Below, in pieces: positions 40,524 to 48,485 of a stretch of 64,000 bases of DNA; the first letter of the stretch is position 1, and the number at the start of each line of letters is the position of its first letter. The notes beneath the pieces were generated by a model. It made no database searches. It was not told the DNA's origin and was given only the letters and a program-made list of their open reading frames with translations. The stretch is taken from NCBI RefSeq assembly GCF_008065375.1, contig NZ_VJYI01000001.1, positions 1,178,001 through 1,242,000 of the forward strand, in the 5' to 3' direction. This DNA is from Nonomuraea sp. SYSU D8015. GTDB lineage: Bacteria > Actinomycetota > Actinomycetes > Streptosporangiales > Streptosporangiaceae. The position numbers and the translations under genes were made by a program.

Positions 40524-41579
40524 GTGGCTGTCCGTTTCGACGCCGACGGCGAGTCCTACACCAGGTCAACCGGCCTCGGCACAGTCACAAACTGGAGCGT
40601 CGCCTGCTGGGCGAAACTCGCCGTAGACCGGGCCGCGACCACCGTCGTCTGGCAGATCGACGACGGCGCCGGCGCCACCTATCTCCGCGTCAACGCATGG
40701 AACGGCACCGCCCTAACCTTCCAGACCAGCGGCAACAGCTGGTTCGGGCTCGCCGGCCACACCCTGGTCATCGACGAGTGGACGTTCATCGGCCTGTCAT
40801 CGACCGCGAACCCCGGCCAAGCCCGCGTCCGCATCCGCACCGCCAGTTCCTCCACGTTCGTCGGCGGCTCTCCGACCCAGGCCAACGTCACCATCTCCGC
40901 CGCCACCCTGCGCATCGGCGACGGGCAGGGAGCGTCCGAGTGGCTCAACGGCAGCATCGCGGCGGTCAAAGCCTGGGATGCCGCGTTGACCATGGACGAG
41001 CTCGAGCTGGAGTCCTGGCAATACCTGCCGCAACGCACCGCGAACCTGCGCGCCTGGTATCCGTTCGTCCGGGTCGAAGGCACGGACCTCAGCGGCAACA
41101 GCCAGACGCTCAGCGGCGGCACCGGTGCGGCCCTCGACGACGGGCCGCCGATCTCGTGGTCGACCGGCCGGCACCGCACCGGCGTCCGCGTCCTCGACAC
41201 GGTGACGGGCAGCCTGGCCGGAACCCTCCCGACAGCCACCGCCTCCAGCGCGGGCACGGTAACCGTCTCAGGGACGCTCACCGCCCTCGCCCCGGCCGCG
41301 ACAGCGGACCTGACCGGAAACCTCAACACGAACCATCTCGCCGGTGTCCTGCCCGCGGCGACCGCATCCATGGCCGCCACAGTGGAAGTGTCCGGCAGCG
41401 CGGCCTCGACCATTCCCGCCGCGGCGGGAGCGTTCGCGGGCGAGGTGGAGATCCCCGCCAACGACATCACCGTCACCCCCGGACCCCTGGCCCGCGGCTG
41501 GCAGTCGACGCCCCCCGACCGCTCGTGGAAGTCCGGAACGGCTGGCCGCGGCTGGAAGACGGGCACGCCCACCACCTGA
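40524..41579 (+). CDS. LamG/concanavalin-like domain protein
   Basis: 351 residues, GTG start after AGGAGG. Residues about 1-190 show a laminin-G/concanavalin fold: VRFDADGESYTRSTGLG, NWSVACWAKLAVDR, HTLVIDEWTFIGLSST, SEWLNGSIAAVKAWDAALTM (the typical last strand of LamG-3). The second half has Ala/Thr-rich beta repeats (AGTLPTATASSAGTVTVSG; AGVLPAATASMAATVEVSG). Likely a carbohydrate-binding virion protein. Confidence 0.75.
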   Translation: MAVRFDADGESYTRSTGLGTVTNWSVACWAKLAVDRAATTVVWQIDDGAGATYLRVNAWNGTALTFQTSGNSWFGLAGHTLVIDEWTFIGLSSTANPGQARVRIRTASSSTFVGGSPTQANVTISAATLRIGDGQGASEWLNGSIAAVKAWDAALTMDELELESWQYLPQRTANLRAWYPFVRVEGTDLSGNSQTLSGGTGAALDDGPPISWSTGRHRTGVRVLDTVTGSLAGTLPTATASSAGTVTVSGTLTALAPAATADLTGNLNTNHLAGVLPAATASMAATVEVSGSAASTIPAAAGAFAGEVEIPANDITVTPGPLARGWQSTPPDRSWKSGTAGRGWKTGTPTT

Positions 41580-41595
41580 CCGGGAGGTGCCGCGG

Positions 41596-41883
41596 TTGCT
41601 CACCATTCCCAGCCTGTCGACCGAGTACGTGAAGGTCCCGATCGTGGACGGCCCGGCGAATCTGACCTCGTTGACGGTGCAGATGGCGATCGTCGCGCAA
41701 GGTCAGGACCCGGTGTCCGGCGACTGGAAGTCAGCGTCCTGGGTTGGCACGTCCGCCGCTGTGTTGATCGGCCCGGCGACCGCGCTGCCGCTCGTCAAGG
41801 GGACGACGTACGGCGTCTGGGTGAAAATCACGTCCAGCCCCGAAATCCCGGTGCTCGGCCCGTTCGACCTCCACATCTCCTGA
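41596..41883 (+). CDS. Small beta-rich late protein, paralogue of the gene at 48201
   Basis: 95 residues, TTG 41596 with GGAGG 8 bases upstream. STEYVKVPIVDGPANLTSLT, VQMAIVAQGQDP, TTYGVWVKITSSPEIPV align with EDVYVRWGADAVGQPVQIAI and GVYVIWSRVTIGSRRPV of the protein at 48201. An Ig-like or joining-domain protein of the virion, role unknown. Confidence 0.65.
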   Translation: MLTIPSLSTEYVKVPIVDGPANLTSLTVQMAIVAQGQDPVSGDWKSASWVGTSAAVLIGPATALPLVKGTTYGVWVKITSSPEIPVLGPFDLHIS

Positions 41884-41898
41884 AGGGCGAGGTGAACG

Positions 41899-42306
41899 AT
41901 GGCCTTCCGGATCCCCACCGCGGTCCGCAACGCGGCCTGTGACGCGATCGTTGACGCGCTCGACGCCGGCGCGGGCGCGGCCACGATCGAAGTCCGGTCG
42001 GGCAGCCAGCCCGCGTCGGCGAACGACGCCGCTGGCGGCACCGTGCTCGCCACCTTCACCCTCGCTGACCCTGCCTTCGGCGCAGCGGCCAACGGCGTCG
42101 CGAACCTGGCCAGCACGCCCCGCTCGACCACGGGCAGCGCCGCAGGTACGGCCGGCTGGTTCCGCGCTAAAGACAGCTCGGGCAACACCGTGTTCGACGG
42201 CAGCGTCGGCACGTCGGGCGCCGACATGAACCTGAACACGCTCACGATCAGCGTCGGCGTGACGGTCGAGTTGACCAGCGGCACCGTCACCATGCCCGCG
42301 GGCTGA
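41899..42306 (+). CDS. Late beta-rich phage protein
   Basis: 135 residues: AACDAIVDALDAGAGAATIE, then VLATFTLADPAFGAAANGVA and GTAGWFRAKDSSGNTVFDGS. This layout is common for small phage proteins encoded near tail or fibre genes. Function unknown. Confidence 0.65.
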   Translation: MAFRIPTAVRNAACDAIVDALDAGAGAATIEVRSGSQPASANDAAGGTVLATFTLADPAFGAAANGVANLASTPRSTTGSAAGTAGWFRAKDSSGNTVFDGSVGTSGADMNLNTLTISVGVTVELTSGTVTMPAG

Positions 42307-42307
42307 C

Positions 42308-42520
42308 GTGGCCGATCAGCACCAGCAGGCACGCTGGTGGCCGCGCCTCCATCTCGCCCTGACCTTCGTCTGGATCGCGTTGATTCCGCCGACCTTGCTG
42401 TGGTGGCGGGACAGCGTCACATGGGTCGCCCTGATGAGCCTGTGGGCGAACATCGCCTCGCATTTCGCCGCCTGGCAAGCCGCCCGCACCGAGCGCCGGC
42501 TTGACCACGACAACCCGTAA
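42308..42520 (+). CDS. Two-span membrane protein in the late region
   Basis: 70 residues, GTG start. Spans at about 14-31 (HLALTFVWIALIPPTLLWW) and 38-55 (WVALMSLWANIASHFAAWQ). Similar small proteins are found beside actinophage tail genes; holin function is possible but no lysin is adjacent. Confidence 0.6.
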   Translation: MADQHQQARWWPRLHLALTFVWIALIPPTLLWWRDSVTWVALMSLWANIASHFAAWQAARTERRLDHDNP

Positions 42521-42556
42521 CGCCCGCTCGCCGAGCTCCGCATCGGAGGAACTGTC

Positions 42557-43210
42557 ATGCCGTTCAACGACCTCGGCAAGAATTCGTCCCTGAAGTCGGG
42601 CACGGGCGGCGGCGTCGCCAACATCATCACCCATGTCGGCGTTCACACGTTGACAGATCCCGGCACCGGGACGAACGCGAACGCCGGGGAAGCCACCGGC
42701 GGCTCACCGGCCTACGCGCGGCAGGCTGTCACGTTCGGCACCCCGTCCGGCGGCCAAGTCTCCAACACCGGCGCGCTTACGTTCGACGTACCCAGCGGCA
42801 CCTACGGGTTTCTGACCTTCTGGAACGCGAGCACGGGCAACACGAACAACTTCCTGGGGTATGCGCCGATCAACGGCACGGTTAAAGGTTTCGGCACCGT
42901 CGACACGGCTGGGGTGACGGCGGACGCGATCCAGTCCGCAGGGCACGGGCTTGTAGACGGCGACCGGGTGATGGTCTACAACGTGTTCGCCGAGTCGCTC
43001 CCGGCCGGGTTGACCGAGGGCACGATCTACTTCGTGGTGAGCAGCGCGACGGACACGTTTGAGGTGTCGCTGACCAGCGGCGGCGCGTCGGTGAACATCA
43101 CCGGCTCGGGAGAGCTGTACTTCCAGAAGGTGATCCCCGAGACGTTCGGGTCGCAAGGCCAGATCACGGTCGCGGTCGGCGCGCTCACCCTCGACGCCAC
43201 CGGCATCTAG
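42557..43210 (+). CDS. Late beta-rich virion protein
   Basis: 217 residues, ATG after CGGAGG. Contains THVGVHTLTDPGTGTNANAG, VSNTGALTFDVPSGTYGFLT and a domain VDGDRVMVYNVFAESLPAGL with DTFEVSLTSGGASVNITGSG, a jelly-roll-like insertion seen in tail fibre proteins. Probably part of the receptor-binding apparatus. Confidence 0.6.
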   Translation: MPFNDLGKNSSLKSGTGGGVANIITHVGVHTLTDPGTGTNANAGEATGGSPAYARQAVTFGTPSGGQVSNTGALTFDVPSGTYGFLTFWNASTGNTNNFLGYAPINGTVKGFGTVDTAGVTADAIQSAGHGLVDGDRVMVYNVFAESLPAGLTEGTIYFVVSSATDTFEVSLTSGGASVNITGSGELYFQKVIPETFGSQGQITVAVGALTLDATGI

Positions 43211-43224
43211 CGTCCCGCACGGCG

Positions 43225-43920
43225 ATGGCCGCTCCAGCGTTCGAAGCGGCGGGCGCCGCCGTGGTCGACATTCTCGCGTCGGCCGACATCGCGGCCCCAG
43301 AGGGGACGGCGGCAGGCAAGCTCGTCTTGGTCACCATGTTTTTGGACGGCGACGCCCTCACCGTCACCCCAGCGGCCGGTTTTACGGCAGCGGAAGGCAT
43401 CCCGTCCCAGATCACCGGCGTCAGTGGCTCCCACAGCCTGTACGTGTGGTGGAAGAGGCTCACGGGCGCTGACCTGGGGCCTTACACGTTTTCGTGGGGT
43501 ACGGACCGCTATGTGGAGACGTTCTCCACCCTCTACAACAACGTCGTCGCCAGCGGGACACCTTTCGACAGCCCCACCGATACGGCCCAGGACACTGCCA
43601 ACGACACCGTCACACCCGCCGTGGATGTCACCTCGCTGGGCCCGGACAGATTGCTCGTTTGGGGTGGCACGAACTGGGCGGGCGGCGCGTGGACGCAACC
43701 CACAAGCTTCGCCAGCCGCTACAACACTGCCGGGGTCGTCTCGCTGGCTGACCGTTCCTGGCCGACCGCGGGCAACTCCGGCCCGGTCACCGGCACGTGC
43801 ACCGGCAGCGACAAGAGAACCGCTTGGCTCGGCGCCATGATCGGCACCACCGGCGGCGCCGCAGCGGCCGCTTCTCCGCCCTCGCGCCGTCCAGGCATGG
43901 GCGCGCTACTCCAGCTCTAA
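43225..43920 (+). CDS. Late beta-rich virion protein
   Basis: 231 residues. FEAAGAAVVDILASADIAAP, VTMFLDGDALTVTPAAGFTA and GPYTFSWGTDRYVETFSTLY resemble a beta-sandwich found in actinophage tail-associated proteins. No strong ribosome-binding site; start uncertain. Confidence 0.6.
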   Translation: MAAPAFEAAGAAVVDILASADIAAPEGTAAGKLVLVTMFLDGDALTVTPAAGFTAAEGIPSQITGVSGSHSLYVWWKRLTGADLGPYTFSWGTDRYVETFSTLYNNVVASGTPFDSPTDTAQDTANDTVTPAVDVTSLGPDRLLVWGGTNWAGGAWTQPTSFASRYNTAGVVSLADRSWPTAGNSGPVTGTCTGSDKRTAWLGAMIGTTGGAAAAASPPSRRPGMGALLQL

Positions 43921-43938
43921 CCTCGGACGGAGGCAGCC

Positions 43939-44418
43939 GTGGCAGCCCAAAGAGGCGTCTACACCGTCGTGTTTCAGGCGCAGACGATCGCCGCCGCGTC
44001 CGGCGACTACGACCTGTTCGAGCTGGACGCCGCCGCAGGGAAACCCGTCGAGATCGTGGCGGTGAAGCTCGGCAACAAGAGCGAGACGGGCGATGCCGGC
44101 GAAGAGATGCTCGAGTACGCGATTGTCCGCGGCAACACCACGACCGGCAACGGCACCGCCACGACTCCGCGCCCCCTGGACCCTAGCGACGGGGCGGCCA
44201 GTTTCACCGCCAAGACGGTGTCGTCGACCCCGGCGAGCGCCGGGACGGCCGTCACTCTCGTCGCCGACACGTTCAACATTCGCGCAGGCCTGCCGGAGAT
44301 TTATCCGGAACTGATGAGGCCGAAGACGGCGGAAGCTGACCTGCTATGCGTCCGACTGATCACCGCGGTCGCCGACGATGTCACGTTGAGCGGCACGCTC
44401 TGGGTGCGGGAACTGTGA
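43939..44418 (+). CDS. Late phage protein, function unknown
   Basis: 159 residues, GTG start after GGAGG. RGVYTVVFQAQTIAAASGDY, FELDAAAGKPVEIVAVKLGN, and a C-terminal beta part. This resembles unnamed virion proteins often encoded beside fibre genes. Confidence 0.65.
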   Translation: MAAQRGVYTVVFQAQTIAAASGDYDLFELDAAAGKPVEIVAVKLGNKSETGDAGEEMLEYAIVRGNTTTGNGTATTPRPLDPSDGAASFTAKTVSSTPASAGTAVTLVADTFNIRAGLPEIYPELMRPKTAEADLLCVRLITAVADDVTLSGTLWVREL

Positions 44419-44493
44419 CACATGCCGCTGTTCGGGCCCGCGGCCTTGCCGCCGCGCCGGCCACGCCGACTCGTTTTCACGCTGGGGGGTGTC

Positions 44494-44877
44494 GTGGCCG
44501 ATAGCGCAGTGCCGATCACCCCCGGCAGCGGTGCGAACATCGACACGTACCAGATCGCGGGCGGCGACCACCAGCAGATCGTCCGCGAAGCGCGCGCCAC
44601 CGCCATCACCACCAACACCTGGACGGTCAGCACGACAGCGTCCGCCTCGCAGATCGCCGCCGACGCAGGCCGCCTCACCGTCGTCATGGTTTCGTTGGCG
44701 AGCGCCCGCGTCTACCTGCGGTTCGACGCGACCGCGCCGACCGCGGCCGCCCACCACTGGTATCTCGATCCGGGCGACCGGTACGAGGTGCCGCCCGAAC
44801 TCGCCACCCTGGCCATCAGCATGCTGGGCCAGTCCGCTGGCGGCACCATCCTGACCACGCTGGCGACGGCGAGCTGA
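44494..44877 (+). CDS. Late beta-rich protein
   Basis: 127 residues if the GTG at 44494 (GGGGGG 6 bases upstream) is used; an ATG at 44422 in frame would add 24 Pro/Arg-rich residues without a ribosome-binding site. DTYQIAGGDHQQIVREARAT, ARVYLRFDATAPTAAAHHWY. Unknown virion function. Confidence 0.6.
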   Translation: MADSAVPITPGSGANIDTYQIAGGDHQQIVREARATAITTNTWTVSTTASASQIAADAGRLTVVMVSLASARVYLRFDATAPTAAAHHWYLDPGDRYEVPPELATLAISMLGQSAGGTILTTLATAS

Positions 44878-44880
44878 ACG

Positions 44881-46617
44881 ATGCCGATCTCCCCGCGCGC
44901 CGTCTACTCCAACCCGGACATGTGGAACACGTTCGGCCACTCCTACCTGCAGTTCACCGGCGGCAGCGTGGATCAGACCGGCCGGTTTGATGCGATCTTC
45001 CGGGCGATGTTGGACATCGAATACACCAACTGGCGCAACCGGGCCGTGTCCGGCGCCCAGTTGATCCTGGAGGGCCGCAAGCTGGGCGGGTTCGGGCGCG
45101 TGTTCCAGGAGTGCGGCAAGAACACCGGACGGGGCGCCCCGTACACGGCGGACGGCGGCGCGCTGCTGATGTGCTACGGCATCAACGACCTCGGCGGCAA
45201 CGGCACCGGGCCGTCCACGTTTACGGCGTTGCGGACCAACTTCATCCACACGATGCGGGCCTGCATCAGCTTGTGGCGGGCCGCCCGCGTCTGGGACAAC
45301 ACGTCAGCGTCCGGCATCGCCTACGGTGCCGGGTTCACGCAGGTGAACGGCACCTCCAACTGGTCGTTCGGCAGCAGCACACATGCGGCGACCGCGTTGA
45401 CGAACGCCAACTTCACGATCACCCTGCCGAGCGATTACGCCGGCGAACCGGTCGTGATCTGCTTCGACAGTCAGTCCACGAACGGCGGCACCGTCACGTT
45501 CGGCGGCACAGCCGGGGTGACCGGCACTTTCTCCGTGTCGAACATCAACAACGTGCTGTTCAACCACAGCAAAGCGGTCAAGCGGATCACGAACCTGACC
45601 GCCGCCAACGCCGGACAGACGATCACCGTGACGGTCACCCAGTTGGACTCGGGCGGCACCGTCGCTTTCGACTGCTGGTGGCTGGAAGCCAAAGCCGCGC
45701 CTCCGATCATCGTGTGCAACGTCGCCCGGTTGCCCGCCAACGGGTACGCCATCTACACCAACTGGACCGGCACCGAAGCCGCCAAGGACGCCGAAGTCGT
45801 CGCACTCAACGGCGACATCAACGCGCTGGTCGCCGAGTTCGACGCGATGGTGCAGGTCGCCGACATCGACAGCGCGTTGAACAAGACCTCCGCCTATTTC
45901 TGGGATGGGTTGCATCCCAACGAGCTGGGGTCGGCGAAGTGCGCGGACGCCTGCATGACGGCGTTGCGCCGGATGAGTCCGACGACGGAGCACGGCATCG
46001 CCGTCAATTTCAACGTTCCCTCGCCACGGCAGGGAGCGGTGATCCGCAACCGGATCACCGGTATCTGGTACGCGCCCGAGCACACCTCGCAGGGCACAGC
46101 AGGTGTGATGACCGTCCAGACGCAGTATTGGCTGCCGTGGATCGTGTCCCAGGGCCGGGAACGCTACATCCAGATCGGCATCCCGGTCACCACCGGCGGC
46201 ACCACCGGCGACACCATCCGGTGGGGCATCTACGACGACGTCGGCTGGCTCGGCTACCCGCAAAACCTGGTGACCGAGGTCACCAGCGCGGGCGTGTTCA
46301 CGATCCCGCCAACCGCCGGCGTGATCGCCGCGTCACCCACCTCCGGCACCGGCTCGCTGAATATCACGCTGGATCCCGGCCTGTACTGGCTGTCGATCAA
46401 GTGCATCACGCATCCCGGAACCCAGGCCGTCGCCAAACTCAACGGCCCCTCGGCGTTCCAGCTCCCCAACGTCAACCAGACCACAGGTCTCGTGCTGCTG
46501 GGCTGCGGCTACCAGCTCGCGTCCCAAGGCACCGGTGCGCTCGCTGACGTCGCCCCTGCTCTGACTCCTGCGAACGTCGCTAACAACATGCCTGCCCTCA
46601 TGTTGAAGCTGTTCTAG
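44881..46617 (+). CDS. SGNH/GDSL hydrolase, probable tail-fibre enzyme
   Basis: 578 residues. SGNH motifs: WNTFGHSYLQ (block I; nucleophile Ser21 in GHS instead of GDS), LMCYGINDLGG (block III, Asn), FWDGLHPNELG (block V, Asp342 and His345). A beta domain about 190-250 (FSVSNINNVLFNHSKAVKR) interrupts the fold and the C-terminal 200 residues form a further beta domain. Such enzymes remove acetyl groups from surface polysaccharides; the location among fibre-type genes suggests a virion depolymerase or receptor-modifying protein. Confidence 0.75.
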   Translation: MPISPRAVYSNPDMWNTFGHSYLQFTGGSVDQTGRFDAIFRAMLDIEYTNWRNRAVSGAQLILEGRKLGGFGRVFQECGKNTGRGAPYTADGGALLMCYGINDLGGNGTGPSTFTALRTNFIHTMRACISLWRAARVWDNTSASGIAYGAGFTQVNGTSNWSFGSSTHAATALTNANFTITLPSDYAGEPVVICFDSQSTNGGTVTFGGTAGVTGTFSVSNINNVLFNHSKAVKRITNLTAANAGQTITVTVTQLDSGGTVAFDCWWLEAKAAPPIIVCNVARLPANGYAIYTNWTGTEAAKDAEVVALNGDINALVAEFDAMVQVADIDSALNKTSAYFWDGLHPNELGSAKCADACMTALRRMSPTTEHGIAVNFNVPSPRQGAVIRNRITGIWYAPEHTSQGTAGVMTVQTQYWLPWIVSQGRERYIQIGIPVTTGGTTGDTIRWGIYDDVGWLGYPQNLVTEVTSAGVFTIPPTAGVIAASPTSGTGSLNITLDPGLYWLSIKCITHPGTQAVAKLNGPSAFQLPNVNQTTGLVLLGCGYQLASQGTGALADVAPALTPANVANNMPALMLKLF

Positions 46618-46632
46618 CCGGGGAGGCCGCCG

Positions 46633-48201
46633 GTGCCGATCCTGCTGCTGCCCCGCTCGAGCGCTACCGGCTCCACAGCGGCCGTCACCGGCGCCGCCTC
46701 TCAGGCGTTGGCGGCCCGGGCCGGCGTGGTGAAGGTGGCGCGCGTATCAGCCACCGCGTCGACCGCGCTGGCCGCCACGGGCGGTGCGCGGAAGACCGCT
46801 CCGGCGGTTGGCCGGGCAACGACCGCAGAGGCAGCTACCGTCACGGCGCGGAAGGTGGCCACGCCGACCGCCCGCGCGGCCACCGCATCGACATCGTCCG
46901 CGGCGGCACGGAAGGTCGGCCTGACGGGCGGGCGCAACCTGCTGGCCACCACAGCGACGGCGGCCGCCCGCAAGACGATGCCCGCCGCGCTGCGCGGTGT
47001 CCTCGCCTGCGCCGCCGCCGGCACGACCGCCAAGACCGCGATCTCGGCGGGCCGGGCAACGGTCGCCGCCGCCGCGTATGGCGTGGCCGTACACCGGGCG
47101 TCCGCGGTCGGTCGAGCGGACGCCGCCGTATCCTCGACCGCTGCGGCACGGAAGGCCGCACCGGGTTCCGCGGCCTCGCACTCGGCCCTGTCCGGGGTCG
47201 CGGCCCAAACAGCTCGTAAACCGGCATCTGCGACCGGCACAGCCGCTTTCGCGTCGCCGCTGACTGCCCGCAAGAGCGCGCCCGCGGCCGGTTCGAGCAC
47301 CCTTGGGGTGGCGGTTCCTGTCTCGGCTGCGAAGACGCTACCGGCCAACGCCACCTCGGCGTACGCGACGGCGTCGTCGGCGACCGCCCGTCATCTCGCC
47401 GCGGCGGCAGCCCACAGCAGGCTCGCTCTTGCCCAGCAGGCCGCCGCAGCGAAACTCGCCGCAGCGGGGGGCCGTTCGCCGCTCGCGCTCCGCTCGACGG
47501 CCACGGCGGGCGGCGTCGACACGATCTCGGTCACCGCCCACGCCGGACTCGCGCTGACCGGCCGCGCCGTCACAGCCAAGACCGTTCAGGCTGCGGCCGC
47601 CGGGCTGCTGGCCTCGGCCGCGACCTCAATGCCCGTGAAGCGCGCCCCAGCGGTCGGGTCGGCGCCGCTCGCCTTGTCGGCGCGCCGGTCGCAACTCATC
47701 GTCCGCGCAGTCACCGCCGCCGGGTTCCTCTCCGTGGCAGGCCGAGGCGCCGCAGCCAAACGCGCCGTACCGGTCGGCCTGGCCGGGCTGCTGGTCGCCG
47801 GCACCGCGACGGCTCGCCGGGGCGCCGCCGCGCAGGCCGCGGCCACGCTCGCCGTCACCGGCCGGGCGTCCACCGCGCGCTGGGCGAGCAGCAACACCAC
47901 CTGCTGTGCCGCATTCGTCGGCCGTGGGACGGTTGCCCGGATCGCGTCCGTGGCGGGCCGAACCCCGGTAGGGCTGGCAGCCGCGGTGGCCAGCACCCGC
48001 CGCATCGCCGTCGCAGGCCGCGCCGACCTGGCGTTGGCGTCGCACCTGGTGCTCGTCGTCGACAGCGGCCCGGTCACGGTTCCGCCCACGTCGGCTCCGC
48101 GGCTGGGCTTCTCGCCTGCCACGGTCCGGGTGACGCGGAGAGGGGTGCGTCCGCCCGCGACCGGTTGGACTGCGGGGCCGCCACGGTTGGGGAGGCATTG
48201 A
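46633..48201 (+). CDS. Ala-rich protein built of about 20-residue repeats
   Basis: 522 residues, GTG start after GGGGAGG. Most of the chain (about 30-470) is a degenerate repeat of 20 residues with the consensus ARKxAPAxGRAxLAxxAxxT, at least 18 copies, e.g. ARKTAPAVGRATTAEAATVT and ARKVATPTARAATASTSSAA. Alternating small and Thr/Ala/Ser residues suggest a beta-solenoid or fibre. The C-terminus (PPTSAPRLGFSPATVRV) is different. Probably a fibre or spike; no database family recalled. Confidence 0.65.
   Translation: MPILLLPRSSATGSTAAVTGAASQALAARAGVVKVARVSATASTALAATGGARKTAPAVGRATTAEAATVTARKVATPTARAATASTSSAAARKVGLTGGRNLLATTATAAARKTMPAALRGVLACAAAGTTAKTAISAGRATVAAAAYGVAVHRASAVGRADAAVSSTAAARKAAPGSAASHSALSGVAAQTARKPASATGTAAFASPLTARKSAPAAGSSTLGVAVPVSAAKTLPANATSAYATASSATARHLAAAAAHSRLALAQQAAAAKLAAAGGRSPLALRSTATAGGVDTISVTAHAGLALTGRAVTAKTVQAAAAGLLASAATSMPVKRAPAVGSAPLALSARRSQLIVRAVTAAGFLSVAGRGAAAKRAVPVGLAGLLVAGTATARRGAAAQAAATLAVTGRASTARWASSNTTCCAAFVGRGTVARIASVAGRTPVGLAAAVASTRRIAVAGRADLALASHLVLVVDSGPVTVPPTSAPRLGFSPATVRVTRRGVRPPATGWTAGPPRLGRH
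46720..48045 (+). repeat. Protein-level 20-residue (60-bp) repeat array
   Basis: The coding DNA shows a loose 60-bp period (CGGAAGxxCGCxCCGGCG-like units). Repeats have diverged strongly at DNA level but keep the Arg-Lys/Gly-Arg pattern in the protein. Confidence 0.65.
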
Positions 48202-48485
48202 TGGCGTACATGCCCGCCACCAGCAAAGAGGACGTGTACGTGCGGTGGGGTGCGGACGCGGTCGGCCAGCCGGTGCAGATCGCGATCGTCCCGCCGTCGG
48301 CCGGGGAGCCTGGCGACGCTGATTACCGCAATGCGACGTGGGTGGATGATGAGGCGTCGCTGCTGGTCGGAGCCGGAACGGATGTGCCGCTCGCTCCCGG
48401 CGTGTATGTGATCTGGTCGCGGGTCACGATCGGCAGCCGCCGCCCGGTCCGACGGTCCGGGCTGCTGACGGTCGGCACGCCATGA
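48201..48485 (+). CDS. Small beta-rich protein upstream of terminase
   Basis: 94 residues, ATG overlapping the previous stop. SKEDVYVRWGADAVGQPVQI and PLAPGVYVIWSRVTIGSRRP form a small sandwich, paralogous to the gene at 41596. Overlaps the terminase start by 4 bp (ATGA). Role unknown. Confidence 0.65.
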   Translation: MAYMPATSKEDVYVRWGADAVGQPVQIAIVPPSAGEPGDADYRNATWVDDEASLLVGAGTDVPLAPGVYVIWSRVTIGSRRPVRRSGLLTVGTP

